Shown: positions 37,759 to 46,478, counted from the first letter of the stretch. The stretch is 64,000 nucleotides of DNA from Cohaesibacter sp. (GCA_025210795.1 JAOAQZ010000043.1:1-64000); one strand, 5' to 3'. A program made the numbers and translations. Notes: generated by a model from the letters alone, not told the origin.

Positions 37759-39261
37759 ATGGTTGGCTTAGTTTCCGGTTATTATTCAACCACCATGGTG
37801 CAGACGCTCAAGACGACCAGGACTGATCTTGAGGATTTGCAGCGCCAGCTTGGAACTGGGCGCAAGGCTGAGACCTATGGTGGTCTTGGGACAGATCGCG
37901 GTCTGGCTCTTGATCTTCGGCAGAATATTTCCAAGATCAACACCTATCAGGATTCTATTCAGCAAGCTCAGACCCGTATCTCGGTGATGGATGATGCCCT
38001 TAAACGGATTGCAGCAACCGGGACCGAAGTGCGCCAGTCTGCACGGGCGACAGAATATAACATTACCTCTACCGACCAATCCATGGCGCAGATCTCGGCC
38101 AAAACGCTGGTTAAGGAGACGTTGGGGCTTCTGGATACCGAGATCAATGGACGTCATCTTTTTGCCGGTAAGGCAACAGACAATCCGCCAACCAAGAATT
38201 ATGACCAGATTATGTTTGGTTTTAATGGTGAGCAGGGACTGGTGGATGTCACCAATGAGCGGATTCGTGCAGATAAGGGGGCGGATGGTCTGGGCCGCCT
38301 TGAGCTGACCAATACCGGGCCTAATGTTTCGCTCAATGATACCGCGACCGATTTTGGCTATAAGCTGAGTGGTGTGAGTAGTGGGCTTTCTAACGCTACC
38401 ATTACCGGTCCTGCGGGAGTTCCAAAAGAGCTGGATATTGATTTTACGGGTATTCCCACGATTGGCGAGAAGATCACAGTTACTCTTGTCTTGCCTGATG
38501 GAAATTCCAAGACCTTGGAGATGGAAGCAACAACCGCACCGACTACTCCGGGAGATGGAAAATTCAGTATTGGTGGCACTGCAGATGATGTGGCTTTGGC
38601 GCTTAAAGACGAGCTTGGGATGCAGATTCAGAAAAGTGTGGAGCGGGAAGGGGAGGCAGCCTCGCGCATTAAGGCGTCTTTGGACTTTTTTGATACGCGC
38701 AATGGTGGCGAACCCAAGCGGGTGATTGGAGATCCGCCTGAGACCGCAACCACACTGGGCACCGCTACAGCCGCAGGCAAGCCGACAATTAACTGGTATG
38801 TGGGAGATAACGGGACCGATAGTGCACGGGGCACGGCGAGTGTTAAAATAGATAGCAGTCTGGAAATTGACTATGGTGTGCGCGCCAACGAGGAGGGAAT
38901 TGCTCGTCAGCTTGCCTATATGGCCGCCTATACCATTCCTGAATATAGCTCGGACAGTTCTTTGAACAAGGATCGTTATGCGGCTATGACCAATGCGGTT
39001 TCAGGTGGTTTGTCTATCAACCAGCAGGAACAGACGGTTCAGACCATTCAGTCGGAGCTTTCTATCGCAAACAAGATGGCCAAGGATACCGACGACCGGC
39101 ACAAGGTGACAAAGAATATGTTGCAAACCATGTCGGATGGGATCGAAGGGGCGGATAAGGAAGAGGTTGCCGTCAAGGTCATGACCCTTCAAAATCGGAT
39201 GGAGATGACGTATCAAGCCACGTCGATTTTGTATAATCTGAGCCTCGTGAAATATATCTAG
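37759..39261 (+). CDS. flgL: Flagellin-like hook-associated protein FlgL
   Basis: 500 residues, longer than the 300-350 typical of FlgL. LVSGYYSTTMVQTLKTTRTDLEDLQRQLGTGRK is the N-terminal flagellin-type helix, and MEMTYQATSILYNLSLVKYI the C-terminal one. NGRHLFAGKATDNPP is the FlgL-specific loop. A variable insertion at about 200-380 is Thr/Gly-rich, as in surface domains. AAGGGTGA upstream supports the start. FlgL caps the junction onto which flagellin polymerises. The operon ends at a strong terminator. Confidence 0.92.
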   Translation: MVGLVSGYYSTTMVQTLKTTRTDLEDLQRQLGTGRKAETYGGLGTDRGLALDLRQNISKINTYQDSIQQAQTRISVMDDALKRIAATGTEVRQSARATEYNITSTDQSMAQISAKTLVKETLGLLDTEINGRHLFAGKATDNPPTKNYDQIMFGFNGEQGLVDVTNERIRADKGADGLGRLELTNTGPNVSLNDTATDFGYKLSGVSSGLSNATITGPAGVPKELDIDFTGIPTIGEKITVTLVLPDGNSKTLEMEATTAPTTPGDGKFSIGGTADDVALALKDELGMQIQKSVEREGEAASRIKASLDFFDTRNGGEPKRVIGDPPETATTLGTATAAGKPTINWYVGDNGTDSARGTASVKIDSSLEIDYGVRANEEGIARQLAYMAAYTIPEYSSDSSLNKDRYAAMTNAVSGGLSINQQEQTVQTIQSELSIANKMAKDTDDRHKVTKNMLQTMSDGIEGADKEEVAVKVMTLQNRMEMTYQATSILYNLSLVKYI

Positions 39262-39300
39262 CTTCTTCAGGCTTGCATCCAAGCTTGCCGGACTTTAACA

Positions 39301-39344
39301 ACACAAAAGCCAGTCTTCTTGTAAAGGCTGGCTTTTGTGTTTTT
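39301..39344 (+). terminator. Terminator of flgE-flgK-flgL
   Basis: Perfect 13-bp stem ACACAAAAGCCAG (39301-39313) / CTGGCTTTTGTGT (39328-39340), followed by TTTT. Confidence 0.93.
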
Positions 39345-39390
39345 GCGGTTGCCTGATTGTGCTGCATCAAGCTTTGGCAAAAATGGGCAT

Positions 39391-39422
39391 GAAAAAAGGG
39401 CAGCCGGTGGATGGTGCCCTTT
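39391..39422 (-). terminator. Terminator of flbT-flaF
   Basis: AAAGGGCA (39395-39402) / TGCCCTTT (39415-39422). Read on the minus strand, the stem is followed by TTTC. It lies 30 bases after the flaF stop codon. Confidence 0.8.
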
Positions 39423-39449
39423 GGTCTTCTTTGTTTCTTTGCCAATCAA

Positions 39450-39821
39450 TTATGACGGCTTTGAGCGTAGGCCTTCTGCAATATTCTTATTGATATTGAT
39501 CAGGCTATCGACAGATTTGTTTTGCGGGTCTGCCAGCACTGCCATGGTGTGGTTGAAAGTGAAGATACCCAGATTGACCAAATTTTCCCGCAGCTCTTTT
39601 GGCATGCCGTGATTTTCGTCTATCAGTTCGCCAACAAAGATTGTCCAGAGTTTGCGATTGAAGGTTAGAGCTTCGTCGAGCTCTTCACTGTTGAGCCCAT
39701 TTTGCTTGGCCCGGTTCAGTTTTGCTGCTGCCTGCAAAAGTAGGTTTGCTTCCAGTTCCCGGGGATCACCCGTTTTCTGGCCGATGTCCTGATAGGCTGT
39801 TGCCGCTGCCTGACTGTACAT
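39450..39821 (-). CDS. flaF: Flagellar biosynthesis regulator FlaF
   Basis: 123 residues. Family motifs ANLLLQAAAKLNRA (residues 24-37), LDEALTFNRKLWTIFVGEL and NLGIFTFNHTMAVL are clear. FlaF is required for flagellin synthesis or secretion and acts opposite to FlbT in Caulobacter. The gene overlaps the 3' end of flbT by 56 bp, in a different frame, so the two are translationally coupled. Confidence 0.93.
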   Translation of the reverse strand: MYSQAAATAYQDIGQKTGDPRELEANLLLQAAAKLNRAKQNGLNSEELDEALTFNRKLWTIFVGELIDENHGMPKELRENLVNLGIFTFNHTMAVLADPQNKSVDSLININKNIAEGLRSKPS

Positions 39822-40197
39822 CCCGAAGTAACTCCTCTTCGTAGCGTATTAGAGCTTTCGCATCTTTAAGAGCAGCATAAAGGGAATTGGTTAAGAGTTT
39901 GTTATTTATAGCGTCTATAACAGTTAATGCACTGGGAGCGGCTTGTAAAAACTCATCGACCAGCTGGAAATACAATTCCCGATGCTTGCCCAGATCTTCC
40001 CCCAGATACATGAGCTGAACAACAAGATAAATGCGTCTGGCAGGTGTGTCAGCGCTTTCTGACGTCAAGATGTCTTTTTCTCTCAGAATTGGGGCTTCGC
40101 CGTCCACGAACAATTTTGCGCGGTTATCGCCGTTGGTGATAACGCTAGAACCGATGATGATGCGTTCGCCGGGGCGGAGCTCAATTTTAAGAGGCAT
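39766..40197 (-). CDS. flbT: Flagellar biosynthesis repressor FlbT
   Basis: 143 residues. LKIELRPGERIIIGSSVITNG, the conserved N-terminal strand region, and ARRIYLVVQLMYL are FlbT signatures. FlbT binds the 5' untranslated region of flagellin mRNA in Caulobacter and promotes its decay until the hook is complete. It sits next to the two flagellin genes, which are upstream on the same strand. A terminator after flagellin 1 (about 40282) separates them. Confidence 0.94.
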   Translation of the reverse strand: MPLKIELRPGERIIIGSSVITNGDNRAKLFVDGEAPILREKDILTSESADTPARRIYLVVQLMYLGEDLGKHRELYFQLVDEFLQAAPSALTVIDAINNKLLTNSLYAALKDAKALIRYEEELLRDVQSGSGNSLSGHRPENG

Positions 40198-40268
40198 ATC
40201 TTCCCAATCTTTCCAGTCGCATGAAGGGGATTTGGAGATCTTAATAAGTCAGATCAGAAATCTTGGCA

Positions 40269-40296
40269 AAAGAAAAGGCGGGAAAATCCCGCCTTC
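40269..40296 (-). terminator. Terminator of flagellin gene 1
   Basis: AAGGCGGGA (40274-40282) / TCCCGCCTT (40286-40294), loop AAA. Read on the minus strand it is followed by TTCTTTTG. Confidence 0.82.
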
Positions 40297-40330
40297 TTTG
40301 ATCTTTTCTTTAATCCAACGGGTGATCGGA

Positions 40331-41749
40331 TTAAGCCCGGAGGAAACGAGTAACTGCCTGGTCGGCCTGAGAGGCGAGAGACAAAGCTGTTGTAGACAAT
40401 GTCTGACGTGTCTGCAGGGCCAGCATGTTGGCGCCTTCCTCGTTGGAATCTGCCAGAACCAGAGCATCCGCACCGGTTTGCAGTGTGTTGATGCTGTCTT
40501 TTGTGTAGTCCTTACGGATCTGCACGGTAGACAGGTTAGAACCGAAGGTAGAAGCCTGTTTGCGAAGGCTTGTCAGCGCATCGGCAAGGGCATCCAGCTT
40601 GAGGTTGGATTCATCAGCACCCAAAGAGGTTGCATCTGTTACTTTAAGGCCAGAAGAAGACAGATCAGCAGATTTGATTGTCAGCTCTGATTTCTTGGCA
40701 TCACGATGTTCGTTGAAAGCCACGGTCAGGTTGTTGCCTTCACCGTTAATCAGGTTGATACCGTTATAGCTGGAGTCAGCTGCCAGTTCGTCAACCTGAT
40801 CAAGGATTTCATTGAACTGTGCAACCAGTTCTTTGTTGTCCGCGTTGGTTTTTGCTGCCTGGTTGGTGATAGTCAATGTATCGCCATCGCTGTCAGCTGA
40901 ACCATCGGTAAAGGTCACTGCAGTACCACCTGGATCGGTTACGCCACCGCCGCCAGCACCATCGTCACCGTTGACGTTGGCATTGGTTGCAAAACCAAGT
41001 TTTGTTGCAACAGATGTTGCAGCGGCCTGAGTGGTTGCATCAACAGCATCGGCATCAAATGCAACAAATTGCAGGGTTTTGTTACCGTTTGCCTTAATGT
41101 CCAGACGGCCATCATCGGTGATGGAGGCTGTTGCCACACCAGATGAGTTGATGTCGTCTACCAGATTTTTGATGGTGTAATCATCAGTACCGGCTTCCGC
41201 ACCGTTGCCATCAAGGAAGGTTTTACCAGTTGCGGTAAAGTGCTGCTGCAGATCAAAGGTCTTGGTGTTGCCTTTGTCGTCAGTCGAAGTGATGGTGATG
41301 TTTGAATCGTTGCCGCCACCTGGCTGAGCAAAGCCCAGAGCAGTCAGGGTCTGGTTTTCAACGCGCTCTTTTACGTTGTTGCCTGAAGAACCAGAGGTAT
41401 CAATCGCGGCTTTACCCTGAATGTGGGTTGCTGTTGCCTGATTGTTGGCCTGCTGGGCCTGACGAACGGTAGACTGGGCAGATTCAACCAGTTTGGTAAT
41501 CGCCTTGATGCCGTTATCAGCAGCTTCCAGAGTTTTAATGGAGTTACCGATGCCATCCAGAAGGTTACTCAGATCGTTGGAACGGCTGCTCAGGCTTTGA
41601 GACGTGAAGAAGTTTGTGGGGTTGTCCAAAGCAGAGTTTACTTTTTTACCAGTCGCAAGCTTGTTTTGCGTTGTGGACATCATGTCCGCAGTGCGCTGGA
41701 GAGACAACAGGTTCTGGCGCACGCCAGCTGATAGAGTAATATCCGACAT
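40331..41749 (-). CDS. Flagellin (copy 1)
   Basis: 472 residues from the ATG at 41749, preceded by AAAGGTAACCAA; an in-frame GTG 12 codons upstream is not family-like. The N-terminal D0/D1 helices (LSAGVRQNLLSLQ, then LATGKKVNSALDNPTNFF) and C-terminal ones (MLALQTRQTLSTTALSLASQ, ending RFLRA) are classic. Residues 110-330 form a Gly/Asp/Thr-rich surface domain. The neighbouring copy at 41975-43393 is extremely similar in this surface region. Filament subunit, exported. Regulated post-transcriptionally, if FlbT works as in Caulobacter. Confidence 0.95.
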   Translation of the reverse strand: MSDITLSAGVRQNLLSLQRTADMMSTTQNKLATGKKVNSALDNPTNFFTSQSLSSRSNDLSNLLDGIGNSIKTLEAADNGIKAITKLVESAQSTVRQAQQANNQATATHIQGKAAIDTSGSSGNNVKERVENQTLTALGFAQPGGGNDSNITITSTDDKGNTKTFDLQQHFTATGKTFLDGNGAEAGTDDYTIKNLVDDINSSGVATASITDDGRLDIKANGNKTLQFVAFDADAVDATTQAAATSVATKLGFATNANVNGDDGAGGGGVTDPGGTAVTFTDGSADSDGDTLTITNQAAKTNADNKELVAQFNEILDQVDELAADSSYNGINLINGEGNNLTVAFNEHRDAKKSELTIKSADLSSSGLKVTDATSLGADESNLKLDALADALTSLRKQASTFGSNLSTVQIRKDYTKDSINTLQTGADALVLADSNEEGANMLALQTRQTLSTTALSLASQADQAVTRFLRA

Positions 41750-41910
41750 TTGGTTACCTTTCTGGGAACTCGAATACAAATACACGCCTCTTTCTGAGGC
41801 TTAGTCGGATGGTGACGTTTAAACGCTAATTTAAGGTTAATCACCGGTGGAGAGGTATGATAAATATTCTATTTATGCTTGAAGCAGGAATGGATTACGT
41901 AAAAACGCCA

Positions 41911-41938
41911 ATAAAAAACGGGGCTCGAAAGCCCCGTT
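41911..41938 (-). terminator. Terminator of flagellin gene 2
   Basis: ACGGGGCT (41918-41925) / AGCCCCGT (41930-41937), loop CGAA. The minus-strand read continues TTTTTATT. Confidence 0.9.
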
Positions 41939-41974
41939 GGTATTTGGATCTTTTTTGCTAAAGCAGTGGTGTGC

Positions 41975-43393
41975 TTAAGCCCGCAGGAAGCGTGTTACTG
42001 CCTGGTCTGCCTGGGATGCCAGTGACAGAGCGGTGGTAGACAATGTCTGGCGTGTCTGCAAGGCCAGCATGTTTGCACCTTCCTCGTTGGAATCTGCCAG
42101 AACCAGAGCATCGGCACCTGTTTGCAGGGTGGTGATGCTGTCTTTTGTGAATTCCTGACGGATTTTCACGGTGTTCAGGTTAGAACCAAAAGTTGAAGAT
42201 TGCTTGCGCAAGCTGGTAAGGGCGTTGGACAGATCATCCAGCTTGAGGTTGGCTTCATCAGCACCCAAAGAGCTTGCATCCGTGACAGAGAGGCCGGAGG
42301 ATGTGAGGTCAACTGAACTGATTTTCAGCTCAGACTTGCCAGAGTCGCGTTTTTCGTTAAAGGCAACAGTGAGATCATTGCCGCCACCATTGATCAGGTT
42401 GACGCCGTTATAGCTGGAGTCAGCTGCCAATTCATCAATCTGGTCGAGGATTTCATTGAACTGGGAAACCAGTTCTTTGTTGTCCGCGTTAGATTTTGCT
42501 GCCTGATTGGTGATGGTCAATGTATCGCCATCGCTGTCAGCTGAACCATCGGCAAAAGTAACTGCAGTACCACCTGGATCGGTTACGCCACCGCCGCCAG
42601 CACCATCGTCACCATTGACGTTGGCATTGGTTGCAAAACCAAGCTTTGTTGCAACGGATGTTGCTGCACTTTGTGTGGTTGCATCAACAGCATCGGCATC
42701 AAATGCAACAAATTGCAGGGTTTTGTTACCGTTTGCCTTGATGTCCAAGCGGCCATCATCGGTGATGGAGGCTGTTGCCACACCAGATGAGTTGATGTCA
42801 TCTACCAGATTTTTTACGGTGTAATCATCAGTACCGGCTTCGGCGCCATTGCCATCAAGGAAGCTTTTGCCGCTTGCGGTAAAGTGTGCCTGCAGGTCAA
42901 AGGTCTTGGTGTTGCCTTTGTCATCCGTCGAAGTGATGGTGATGTTGGAATCGTTGCCGCCACCTGGCTGAGCAAAGCCCAGAGCAGTCAGGGTCTGGTT
43001 TTCAACGCGCTCTTTTACGTTGCTGCCTGAAGAACCAGAGGTGTCGATTGATGCGTTACCCTGAATGTGGGTTGCGGTTGCCTGATTGTTGGCCTGCTGG
43101 GCCTGACGAACGGTAGATTGGGCAGATTCAACCAGCTTGGTAATCGCCTTGATGCCGTTATCAGCAGCTTCCAGAGTTTTGGTTGTGTTACCAATGCCGT
43201 CCAACAGGTTGCTTAGCTCATTTGCCCGTGTGCTGAGACCTTTGGAGGTGAAGAAATTGTTTGGATTGTCCAACGCAGAATTGACCTTTTTGCCCGTGGC
43301 CAATTTGTTCTGAGTTGCGGACATCATGTCTGCAGTTTTCTGCAGAGAGAGAAGATTCTGGCGTACGCCTGCGGATAGTGTAATATCTGACAT
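41975..43393 (-). CDS. Flagellin (copy 2)
   Basis: 472 residues, tandem paralogue of the gene at 40331-41749. The same D0/D1 helices frame a central domain nearly identical to copy 1 (about four substitutions over residues 170-288), while substitutions are dense at about 315-420 and in the first 80 residues. GGTTATTGGGGAA precedes the ATG. Its own terminator at 41911-41938 and its own upstream promoter-like region show that it is transcribed separately from copy 1. Filament subunit. Confidence 0.95.
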   Translation of the reverse strand: MSDITLSAGVRQNLLSLQKTADMMSATQNKLATGKKVNSALDNPNNFFTSKGLSTRANELSNLLDGIGNTTKTLEAADNGIKAITKLVESAQSTVRQAQQANNQATATHIQGNASIDTSGSSGSNVKERVENQTLTALGFAQPGGGNDSNITITSTDDKGNTKTFDLQAHFTASGKSFLDGNGAEAGTDDYTVKNLVDDINSSGVATASITDDGRLDIKANGNKTLQFVAFDADAVDATTQSAATSVATKLGFATNANVNGDDGAGGGGVTDPGGTAVTFADGSADSDGDTLTITNQAAKSNADNKELVSQFNEILDQIDELAADSSYNGVNLINGGGNDLTVAFNEKRDSGKSELKISSVDLTSSGLSVTDASSLGADEANLKLDDLSNALTSLRKQSSTFGSNLNTVKIRQEFTKDSITTLQTGADALVLADSNEEGANMLALQTRQTLSTTALSLASQADQAVTRFLRA

Positions 43394-43723
43394 TTCCCCA
43401 ATAACCTTTCTGGTTTTGTACTCGTGACCGTCCTTGGTCTGTTGAGGAGAATGACTCGAGAATTAGAATCCTTAGTAAAATTATATAGTTAACAGATGTC
43501 AGGGTTAATGGAGGGTTAGCTGCAAAATTAAGGTGACGCTAACTATAAGCACATGCCATAGCCATGTCTTCTGAATGCCAAAGCAGGGCATACATTATAT
43601 ATAGGGTGCAAATTTAGTGATTTGGCCGCGCGTAATAGTTACCCTGATTTTCAAAATACATGCAAAATGAGAAATGAGGTTTACTTGCTGGTAACTGTGT
43701 TTGAGAGCGCGAATTTTTCTTGT
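43394..43723. other. 330-bp upstream region of flagellin 2
   Basis: AT-rich promoter and leader of flagellin 2 (minus strand) plus the 3' flank of the small gene ending at 43724. I see a sigma70-like promoter (43480-43508) but no GG-N10-GC sigma54 site with a good -24 box, and no other gene. Confidence 0.5.
43480..43508 (-). promoter_or_regulatory. Sigma70-like promoter of flagellin 2
   Basis: On the minus strand, TTAACC (43508-43503), 17-bp spacer, TATAAT (43485-43480). The -10 is perfect and the -35 matches four of six. It would give a leader of about 80 nt before the ATG at 43393. Confidence 0.4.
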
Positions 43724-44113
43724 TTAAATATTTCGTTCGAAATGGACGGTGTCGTCGTCCTTATCGCTTCGTTTGAGTGGCTGGTAGGCGCGTAAATTGA
43801 GTAATCCGTCAGCAGATTGGGGCTTGTGAGCAGGGTCCGCCATGGTGCTGGTCAATTCGCTTAAATCTTCTCCAGAGAGAAGTTGACGTTGCCTGCGACG
43901 ATTTTGACGTCGTTCTTCTTGAGGATCATGCGAGGATTGTTCATCCGGGTCAGAGGAATCATATCCGGTGTTGCCATGAGTGAAGCGGATTTTTTGATCC
44001 TCTGCTGCGGTTTCTACCGCATCATCACTTAATGCCCCGTTGTTTGTCTTCTTTGCCGCCGATTTACCCTGGACTGAAGCTGGCGGCAGCATTTTTTGGA
44101 CAGATAAATCCAT
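43724..44113 (-). CDS. Small charged protein of unknown function in flagellar cluster
   Basis: 129 residues from the ATG at 44113, with GAGG eight bases upstream (minus strand). I do not recognise it. The sequence is low in hydrophobics: Ser/Ala/Asp-rich first half, a strongly basic stretch EERRQNRRRQRQLL at about residues 66-80, then LSELTSTMAD and a conserved-looking LLNLRAYQPLKRSD. It sits between the flagellin genes and the flgI operon, on the same strand, so a flagellar role (regulator or export cofactor) is plausible. It is flanked on both sides by AT-rich gaps, so it may be its own unit. Confidence 0.6.
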   Translation of the reverse strand: MDLSVQKMLPPASVQGKSAAKKTNNGALSDDAVETAAEDQKIRFTHGNTGYDSSDPDEQSSHDPQEERRQNRRRQRQLLSGEDLSELTSTMADPAHKPQSADGLLNLRAYQPLKRSDKDDDTVHFERNI

Positions 44114-44485
44114 GCTTAGCCTCAATGATTCAAGGTTACTGTAGCTGATTATAGCTTATTTTTTTGGTTTTGTCATTTCGAAATGGATAAATTAAAGTAA
44201 GGAATTATAAGTTATAAATGTAATACTTAAAATTATAATTATTATATATATTTGACTGTAATCGTTTTTGTATTTTCGTTTTTTTATTTGTTTCATTAAA
44301 TCGAGTTTCAGTTTTCTTGGCAATGTTTGCTCTGGAACGAAGAGGGGTTTGTTGCAATTTGTTTTTCTGAAGTTTTTTATAGCCTGAAAAAAACGCCACT
44401 AGAGGCACGTAAATCCCCTAGCAGCGCGAATGGCCGGATTTCAATTATCTGATCAGGCTTTGTTGTCTTGCCGAAAAGTGCGCGA
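44114..44485. other. 370-bp AT-rich gap
   Basis: Very AT-rich between 44150 and 44390 (runs of T, and TATATATATT at about 44245), typical of a promoter or silenced spacer for the small gene on the minus strand. The left end of the flgI operon's terminator lies at 44386-44426. A TTGGCAATGTTTGCT at about 44319 looks sigma54-like, but the boxes are two bases too close. No gene seen. Confidence 0.5.
44386..44426 (-). terminator. Probable terminator of the flgI operon
   Basis: On the minus strand CGC-tg-CTAG pairs with CTAG-tg-GCG (44426-44418 with 44402-44394), and the stem is followed by TTTTTTTC. The internal mismatches lower confidence. Confidence 0.45.
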
Positions 44486-44992
44486 CTAAGACGCTGTATC
44501 AATCGCAAGGCCGCGACTTTGAACCGGCGCGTTGGGAAGGGTGCCCGCCTGACTATAGGTGTTTGGCGTCGATGGCTTTTGCACCTGCTCGTTGACATTC
44601 TCAACCAACTCGGCGGCGACTTCGCGCGCGGTGGCCACAACAGCCAGATTGGTGCGCAGGGTGTTCTGGAACAGATAATGCCGACGCTGGAGTTCTTCTG
44701 AGGCCTGCGGGGTTAGCTCTCTAACCGTTGCCGCATTGTTTATGATGGTTTTTTGTAGCAGCATATATTGGATGGCAAGCTGGTTTTTTGCATCTACCAG
44801 CTGGGTTGCCTCTTCCAGCTTTCCTTCGCGTAGGAGGCTGCATTCTTCCTCTAAAATGCTATCAAGAGCATCCATAATGCGCTCGATTGCCCCAACGATG
44901 CGATTGATGTCATCCGCGTCTTCGATGGGGGCCTTGGCCAGAGTTGCAGCTTGGGTTACAGGGTTCTGGATTGGGTTTTGTGTATTGCTCAT
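44486..44992 (-). CDS. FlgN-like flagellar export chaperone
   Basis: 168 residues, mostly helical. INRIVGAIERIMDALDSILEEECSLLREG and DAKNQLAIQYMLLQKTI match the helical hairpin of FlgN-type chaperones, which guard FlgK and FlgL before export. The C-terminal third is Pro/Gln-rich. Third gene of the flgI operon, 2 bp after the rod-binding gene. In alphaproteobacteria this position is normal for a FlgN homologue; sequence similarity to enteric FlgN is weak. Confidence 0.68.
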   Translation of the reverse strand: MSNTQNPIQNPVTQAATLAKAPIEDADDINRIVGAIERIMDALDSILEEECSLLREGKLEEATQLVDAKNQLAIQYMLLQKTIINNAATVRELTPQASEELQRRHYLFQNTLRTNLAVVATAREVAAELVENVNEQVQKPSTPNTYSQAGTLPNAPVQSRGLAIDTAS

Positions 44993-44994
44993 TG

Positions 44995-45300
44995 TTATTT
45001 CTCGATTTCCTGCAAGCCAATCAATTCGCGCATGATATTGTCTGCAATACCAATGCCGCCGGATTTGGTGATGGCGTCGGCATAGGTCTCGGTCATCAGG
45101 CCGCGATAGGTTTCTTCTGCATAGCCGCCATTGAAAATGTCGTCTTCCCCACCGATGCCTTCAAACATGGAAGAGAGCATCTGGTTGATGAAAATGCCTT
45201 CAAACTGTTCGGCCACTTGGCGGGCCTGTTCCTTGGGGCTTTGTGCTGTTTGGGGCTGGCCAAGATTGAGGGAGTAGGGGGCTGCATTCATGATTGACAT
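44995..45300 (-). CDS. Rod-binding protein (FlgJ N-terminal domain / CheL type)
   Basis: 101 residues. AEQFEGIFINQMLSSMFEG and GGIGIADNIMRELI are the FlgJ rod-scaffold motifs. The muramidase domain of enteric FlgJ is absent, as usual in alphaproteobacteria, where this protein is often called CheL. The ATG at 45300 overlaps the flgI stop codon (TGATG), so translation is coupled. It acts in the periplasm during rod assembly, and a separate enzyme must open the peptidoglycan. Confidence 0.87.
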   Translation of the reverse strand: MSIMNAAPYSLNLGQPQTAQSPKEQARQVAEQFEGIFINQMLSSMFEGIGGEDDIFNGGYAEETYRGLMTETYADAITKSGGIGIADNIMRELIGLQEIEK

Positions 45301-46424
45301 CACATCACCTCGATTTCTGCCTGAAGGGCACCAGCGGCCTTAATGGCTTGCAGGATGGAGATCATGTCACGTGGCCCCACACCCAAGGCGTTAAGTCCGC
45401 CAACCAACTCTCGCAAGGGAACAGATCCTTCTAGAAGGGCCAGTTTTTTGTCTGAATCGGTAGAGACATCGACATTTGACCGCGGCACAGTGGTTGTCTG
45501 CCCGTTGGCAAGAGGATTAGGTTGTGAGACTTGAGGGGTTTCGCTGACTGTGATCGTCAGGTTGCCTTGCGCAATGGCAACGGTGCTTACACGCACATCC
45601 TGTCCCATTACGATAATTCCGGTTGTCTCGTCGATAACGATTTTTGCTGGCAGGTCCGGTTCGATGGTTAGCTGTTCGATATCGGTGAGCAGGTCCACGA
45701 TGTTACCGTTAAAATTGACAGGTAGAGTGAGGCGCACACCGGTTGGGTTCAAAGGCTCGGCGACCGGCTCGCCAATCAGGTCATTGATGGACTGCGCCAT
45801 ACGGCGGGCTGTTGTCAGGTCCGGGTTGCGCAAAGACAGGCGCATGGTGGACATGCTGGCCAGCTGGAAGGGTAGTTCGCGCTCCACCAGCGCGCCATTT
45901 GCAATGCGCCCGGAGGTTGGAACCCCTTGTACGATTTTTGCGGCTTCCCCTTCCGCTGCAAAGCCGCCAATGGCGATGGGGCCTTGCGCAATGGCATAGG
46001 CTTCACCGTCGGCCCCCATCAGGGGGGTAACCAGCAATGTGCCGCCCTGCAGGCTTTTGGCGTCACCCAAAGCGCTGATATTGACATCAATGCGGGAGCC
46101 TTGAACGGAGAAGGCTGGCAAGTCAGCTGTGACCATGACGGCTGCGACATTCTTGGTGTTCAGCGTGGCGCCGGAGATATTCACGCCCATGCGCTCGAGC
46201 ATTGCTTGCAAGCTTTGCTTGGTGAAAGGGGCGCTGCCCAGACTGTCCCCTGTGCCATTGAGGCCGACCACAAGGCCATAACCGATAAGCTGGTTGTCGC
46301 GGATGCCTTCAAAATTGGCAATGTCTTTGATGCGGGATGCAGAGTGAGCCGGTTGGGCGGCAAAACCTAACATCTGCATTGCAATGATGATTGCGACTAT
46401 CAAAGACAGGGTGCGAAGAACCAT
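45300..46424 (-). CDS. flgI: Flagellar P-ring protein FlgI
   Basis: 374 residues. Signal peptide (about 1-30, ending in AQPAHSA) then SRIKDIANFEGIRDNQLIGYGLVVGLNGTGD, the FlgI N-terminal signature; YAIAQGPIAIGGF and MGQDVRVSTVAIAQGNLTI are also diagnostic, and it ends with QAIKAAGALQAEIEVM. FlgI forms the P ring around the rod in peptidoglycan. It has a sigma54-type promoter 55 bp upstream and a small hairpin in its leader. It is divergent from fliX, the same arrangement as in Caulobacter. Confidence 0.96.
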   Translation of the reverse strand: MVLRTLSLIVAIIIAMQMLGFAAQPAHSASRIKDIANFEGIRDNQLIGYGLVVGLNGTGDSLGSAPFTKQSLQAMLERMGVNISGATLNTKNVAAVMVTADLPAFSVQGSRIDVNISALGDAKSLQGGTLLVTPLMGADGEAYAIAQGPIAIGGFAAEGEAAKIVQGVPTSGRIANGALVERELPFQLASMSTMRLSLRNPDLTTARRMAQSINDLIGEPVAEPLNPTGVRLTLPVNFNGNIVDLLTDIEQLTIEPDLPAKIVIDETTGIIVMGQDVRVSTVAIAQGNLTITVSETPQVSQPNPLANGQTTTVPRSNVDVSTDSDKKLALLEGSVPLRELVGGLNALGVGPRDMISILQAIKAAGALQAEIEVM

Positions 46425-46446
46425 AATCCGTTAACCTTTGTAAACA

Positions 46447-46464
46447 ACGCCCACTTGCGGGCGT
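46447..46464 (-). other. Hairpin at the 5' end of the flgI leader
   Basis: ACGCCC (46447-46452) / GGGCGT (46459-46464) with a 6-nt loop, located within a few bases of the expected transcript start of flgI. It could protect the mRNA 5' end. Confidence 0.45.
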
Positions 46465-46478
46465 ACCTGTTTTGAAAT

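Noticed and set aside
44318..44335. TTGGCAATGTTTGCT as a sigma54 promoter
   Set aside because: GG and GC are eight bases apart, not ten.
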